From DATJGF01 sp035495315 (lineage in GTDB: Bacteria; Verrucomicrobiota; Verrucomicrobiia; Limisphaerales; UBA8199): 7,569 nt of DNA. The notes under the pieces are model-generated. The model was not told the origin of the DNA. It saw nothing but the letters and a program-made list of their open reading frames with translations, and did no database searches. The stretch lies in the NCBI GenBank assembly GCA_035495315.1, contig DATJGF010000227.1, forward strand, positions 1 through 7,569. The letters run 5' to 3'. The number at the start of each line of letters is the position of its first letter. Position 1 is the stretch's first letter. This document shows positions 6,803-7,569 of the stretch, piece by piece. The translations under genes were made by a program, and so were the position numbers.

Positions 6803-7264
6803 TTACGTCGTGAAGCTCAGCACTTTGGGCCGGACGAGCCGTTCGAAATCGCTGTAGGCCATTCGTATCACCTCCGTGTGCGACCCGGCATTGAAGGCGA
6901 TTTCATCCTGGTTGGCCAGACCTTCGGCAATATAAACATCCATCCCGTACAAGTTTCCAAAGGGCGGCATGGCCCCGGTCTCGCATCCAGGAAACCGTTC
7001 CCGGAATTCTTCTTCCGAAGCAAATTTGACCTGGTCCGATCCTGTCACTTCGCGAAGCTCCTGCAGAACGATTTTCCGATTCGCCGGCAAGACCACCATC
7101 GCCATTTCTCCGTCAAGTTCGACAATGATCGTCTTGGCGAGTTCCTTGCCGGTGATGTGAGCCGAAGCGGCGACCTCTTGCGCGGTATAGGCTGTTGAAT
7201 GGATTATGCTGATGTATTTGACTTTCTCGCGATCGAGAAACTCTTTCAGTTGTTTTACTGGCAT
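6803..7264 (-). CDS. YbaK/EbsC family aminoacyl-tRNA deacylase
   Basis: The 153-residue protein fits a stand-alone YbaK/aminoacyl-tRNA synthetase-associated (ProX/INS-type) domain, typically about 150 residues. Visible family features are YTAQEVAASAHITGKELAKT with K44 in the position of the conserved lysine, VVLPANRKI (58-66), GAMPPFGNLYG (97-107) and GSHTEVIRM (127-135). Characterised relatives hydrolyse mischarged aminoacyl-tRNAs in the cytoplasm as trans-editing factors; the tRNA and amino acid handled here cannot be told from sequence. The open frame extends 30 codons upstream to 7354, but ATG 7262-7264 is preferred because AAGGAG lies six bases before it and the domain starts at MPVKQLKEFL. 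It has no visible tie to the neighbouring genes and is probably transcribed alone from its own promoter. Confidence 0.93.
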   Translation of the reverse strand: MPVKQLKEFLDREKVKYISIIHSTAYTAQEVAASAHITGKELAKTIIVELDGEMAMVVLPANRKIVLQELREVTGSDQVKFASEEEFRERFPGCETGAMPPFGNLYGMDVYIAEGLANQDEIAFNAGSHTEVIRMAYSDFERLVRPKVLSFTT

Positions 7265-7270
7265 AGCCGG

Positions 7271-7276
7271 CTCCTT
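7271..7276 (-). promoter_or_regulatory. Shine-Dalgarno site of the YbaK-type gene
   Basis: AAGGAG on the minus strand, six bases before ATG 7264. It fixes the start and excludes the 30-codon upstream extension. It is the only strong Shine-Dalgarno before a large gene in this window. Confidence 0.8.
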
Positions 7277-7302
7277 TCTTTTCGGCTTGTTATCCTGGTT
7301 CG

Positions 7303-7330
7303 ACTGTAGCTCATGAGCCACGAGAATCAA
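7303..7330 (-). promoter_or_regulatory. Weak candidate sigma-70-type promoter for the YbaK-type gene
   Basis: On the minus strand TTGATT (7330-7325) and TACAGT (7308-7303) are separated by 16 bases. The spacer end holds the perfect 10-bp palindrome GCTCATGAGC (7309-7318), which could be an operator or chance. Position relative to the gene is sensible, but the boxes are imperfect. Confidence 0.2.
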
Positions 7331-7413
7331 TCCCATTCGAACGTATGAGGCCAATAACGGCGCAGCTCAATTTTTGAGAACCTGACCGAGCCCTAAATGA
7401 TTGATTGTGGTGC

Positions 7414-7569
7414 TCTCATTAACACCCCCTTCAGCGGGGTGAAGACAGCGAACACCGACCGGAACCGCTTTAGCGGTTTTCCATGCGTCGTAGAAACCGC
7501 TGAATGAAGCGCTTGGAATTCCAGCACATAGCATCACCCCGCTGAAGCTGAACCGGGGTATTAATAAGA
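7414..7569. repeat. MITE/REP-like element with terminal inverted repeats
   Basis: The left end TCTCATTAACACCCC + CTTCAGCGGGGTG (7414-7441) is matched by the reverse complement of the right end (7535-7569). The outer 15 bases agree at 13 positions and the inner 13 agree completely; the right end carries 7 extra bases between them. Each end can also fold locally: CACCCC/GGGGTG at 7423-7441 and ACCCCG/CGGGGT at 7536-7559. Inside are AACCGC-TTTA-GCGGTT (7463-7478), a CGCT/AGCG stem near 7498-7511 and the palindrome TGGAATTCCA (7514-7523). No coding sequence is apparent. Such GC-rich hairpin ends resemble REP or MITE elements mobilised in trans by a transposase; none is in this window. Confidence 0.65.

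Noticed and set aside
6797..7198. A 133-codon plus-strand frame opposite the YbaK-type gene
   Set aside because: The minus strand carries an unmistakable YbaK/EbsC domain with a Shine-Dalgarno; the plus-strand frame has no family resemblance.

Overview
The window looks like chromosomal DNA of a GC-rich Gram-negative bacterium. The best guess is Verrucomicrobiota (Limisphaerales/Pedosphaera-like). The grounds are a GxxExxY-family gene, a secreted protein with YDG-type repeats, and a family of 9-nt-periodic intergenic repeats of the 'CGCGAAGGACGC..GGACGCAAAGG' kind, a combination I associate with that phylum and with Planctomycetes. No rRNA or universal marker is present, so the assignment is an inference.

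Layout: (1) 1-1779, plus strand: the 3' end of a large secreted or surface protein whose 5' part lies outside the window. It has two YDG-type repeats, an Ig-like segment and a C-terminal beta-rich module. (2) 1879-6093, plus strand: three tandem paralogous genes (1879-3126, 3306-4568, 4804-6093). Each encodes a protein of about 415-430 residues with one N-terminal membrane anchor, a Pro/Ala/Thr-rich linker and an alpha-helical HEAT-like region. Genes 1 and 3 are closest to each other; gene 2 has diverged. Their function is unknown. (3) 6096-6801: a GxxExxY-family (PD-(D/E)XK fold) gene on the minus strand, bracketed by two near-identical direct repeats. The last 15 codons and the stop of the gene lie inside one repeat copy. 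(4) 6803-7264, minus strand: a stand-alone YbaK/EbsC-type aminoacyl-tRNA deacylase with a strong ribosome binding site. (5) 7414-7569: a non-coding element with terminal inverted repeats and internal hairpins, resembling a MITE or REP.

The repeat family occupies every intergenic space from 1780 to 6802 except the one between the first two paralogs. No pathway links all the genes. The three paralogs may form one envelope-anchored scaffold or complex. The YDG protein next to them is also exported, but a functional link is speculative. The deacylase is an unrelated housekeeping gene. The most noteworthy points are the uncharacterised three-gene family, the repeat-bracketed GxxExxY cassette with its repeat-derived C-terminus, and the inverted-repeat element at the right end.
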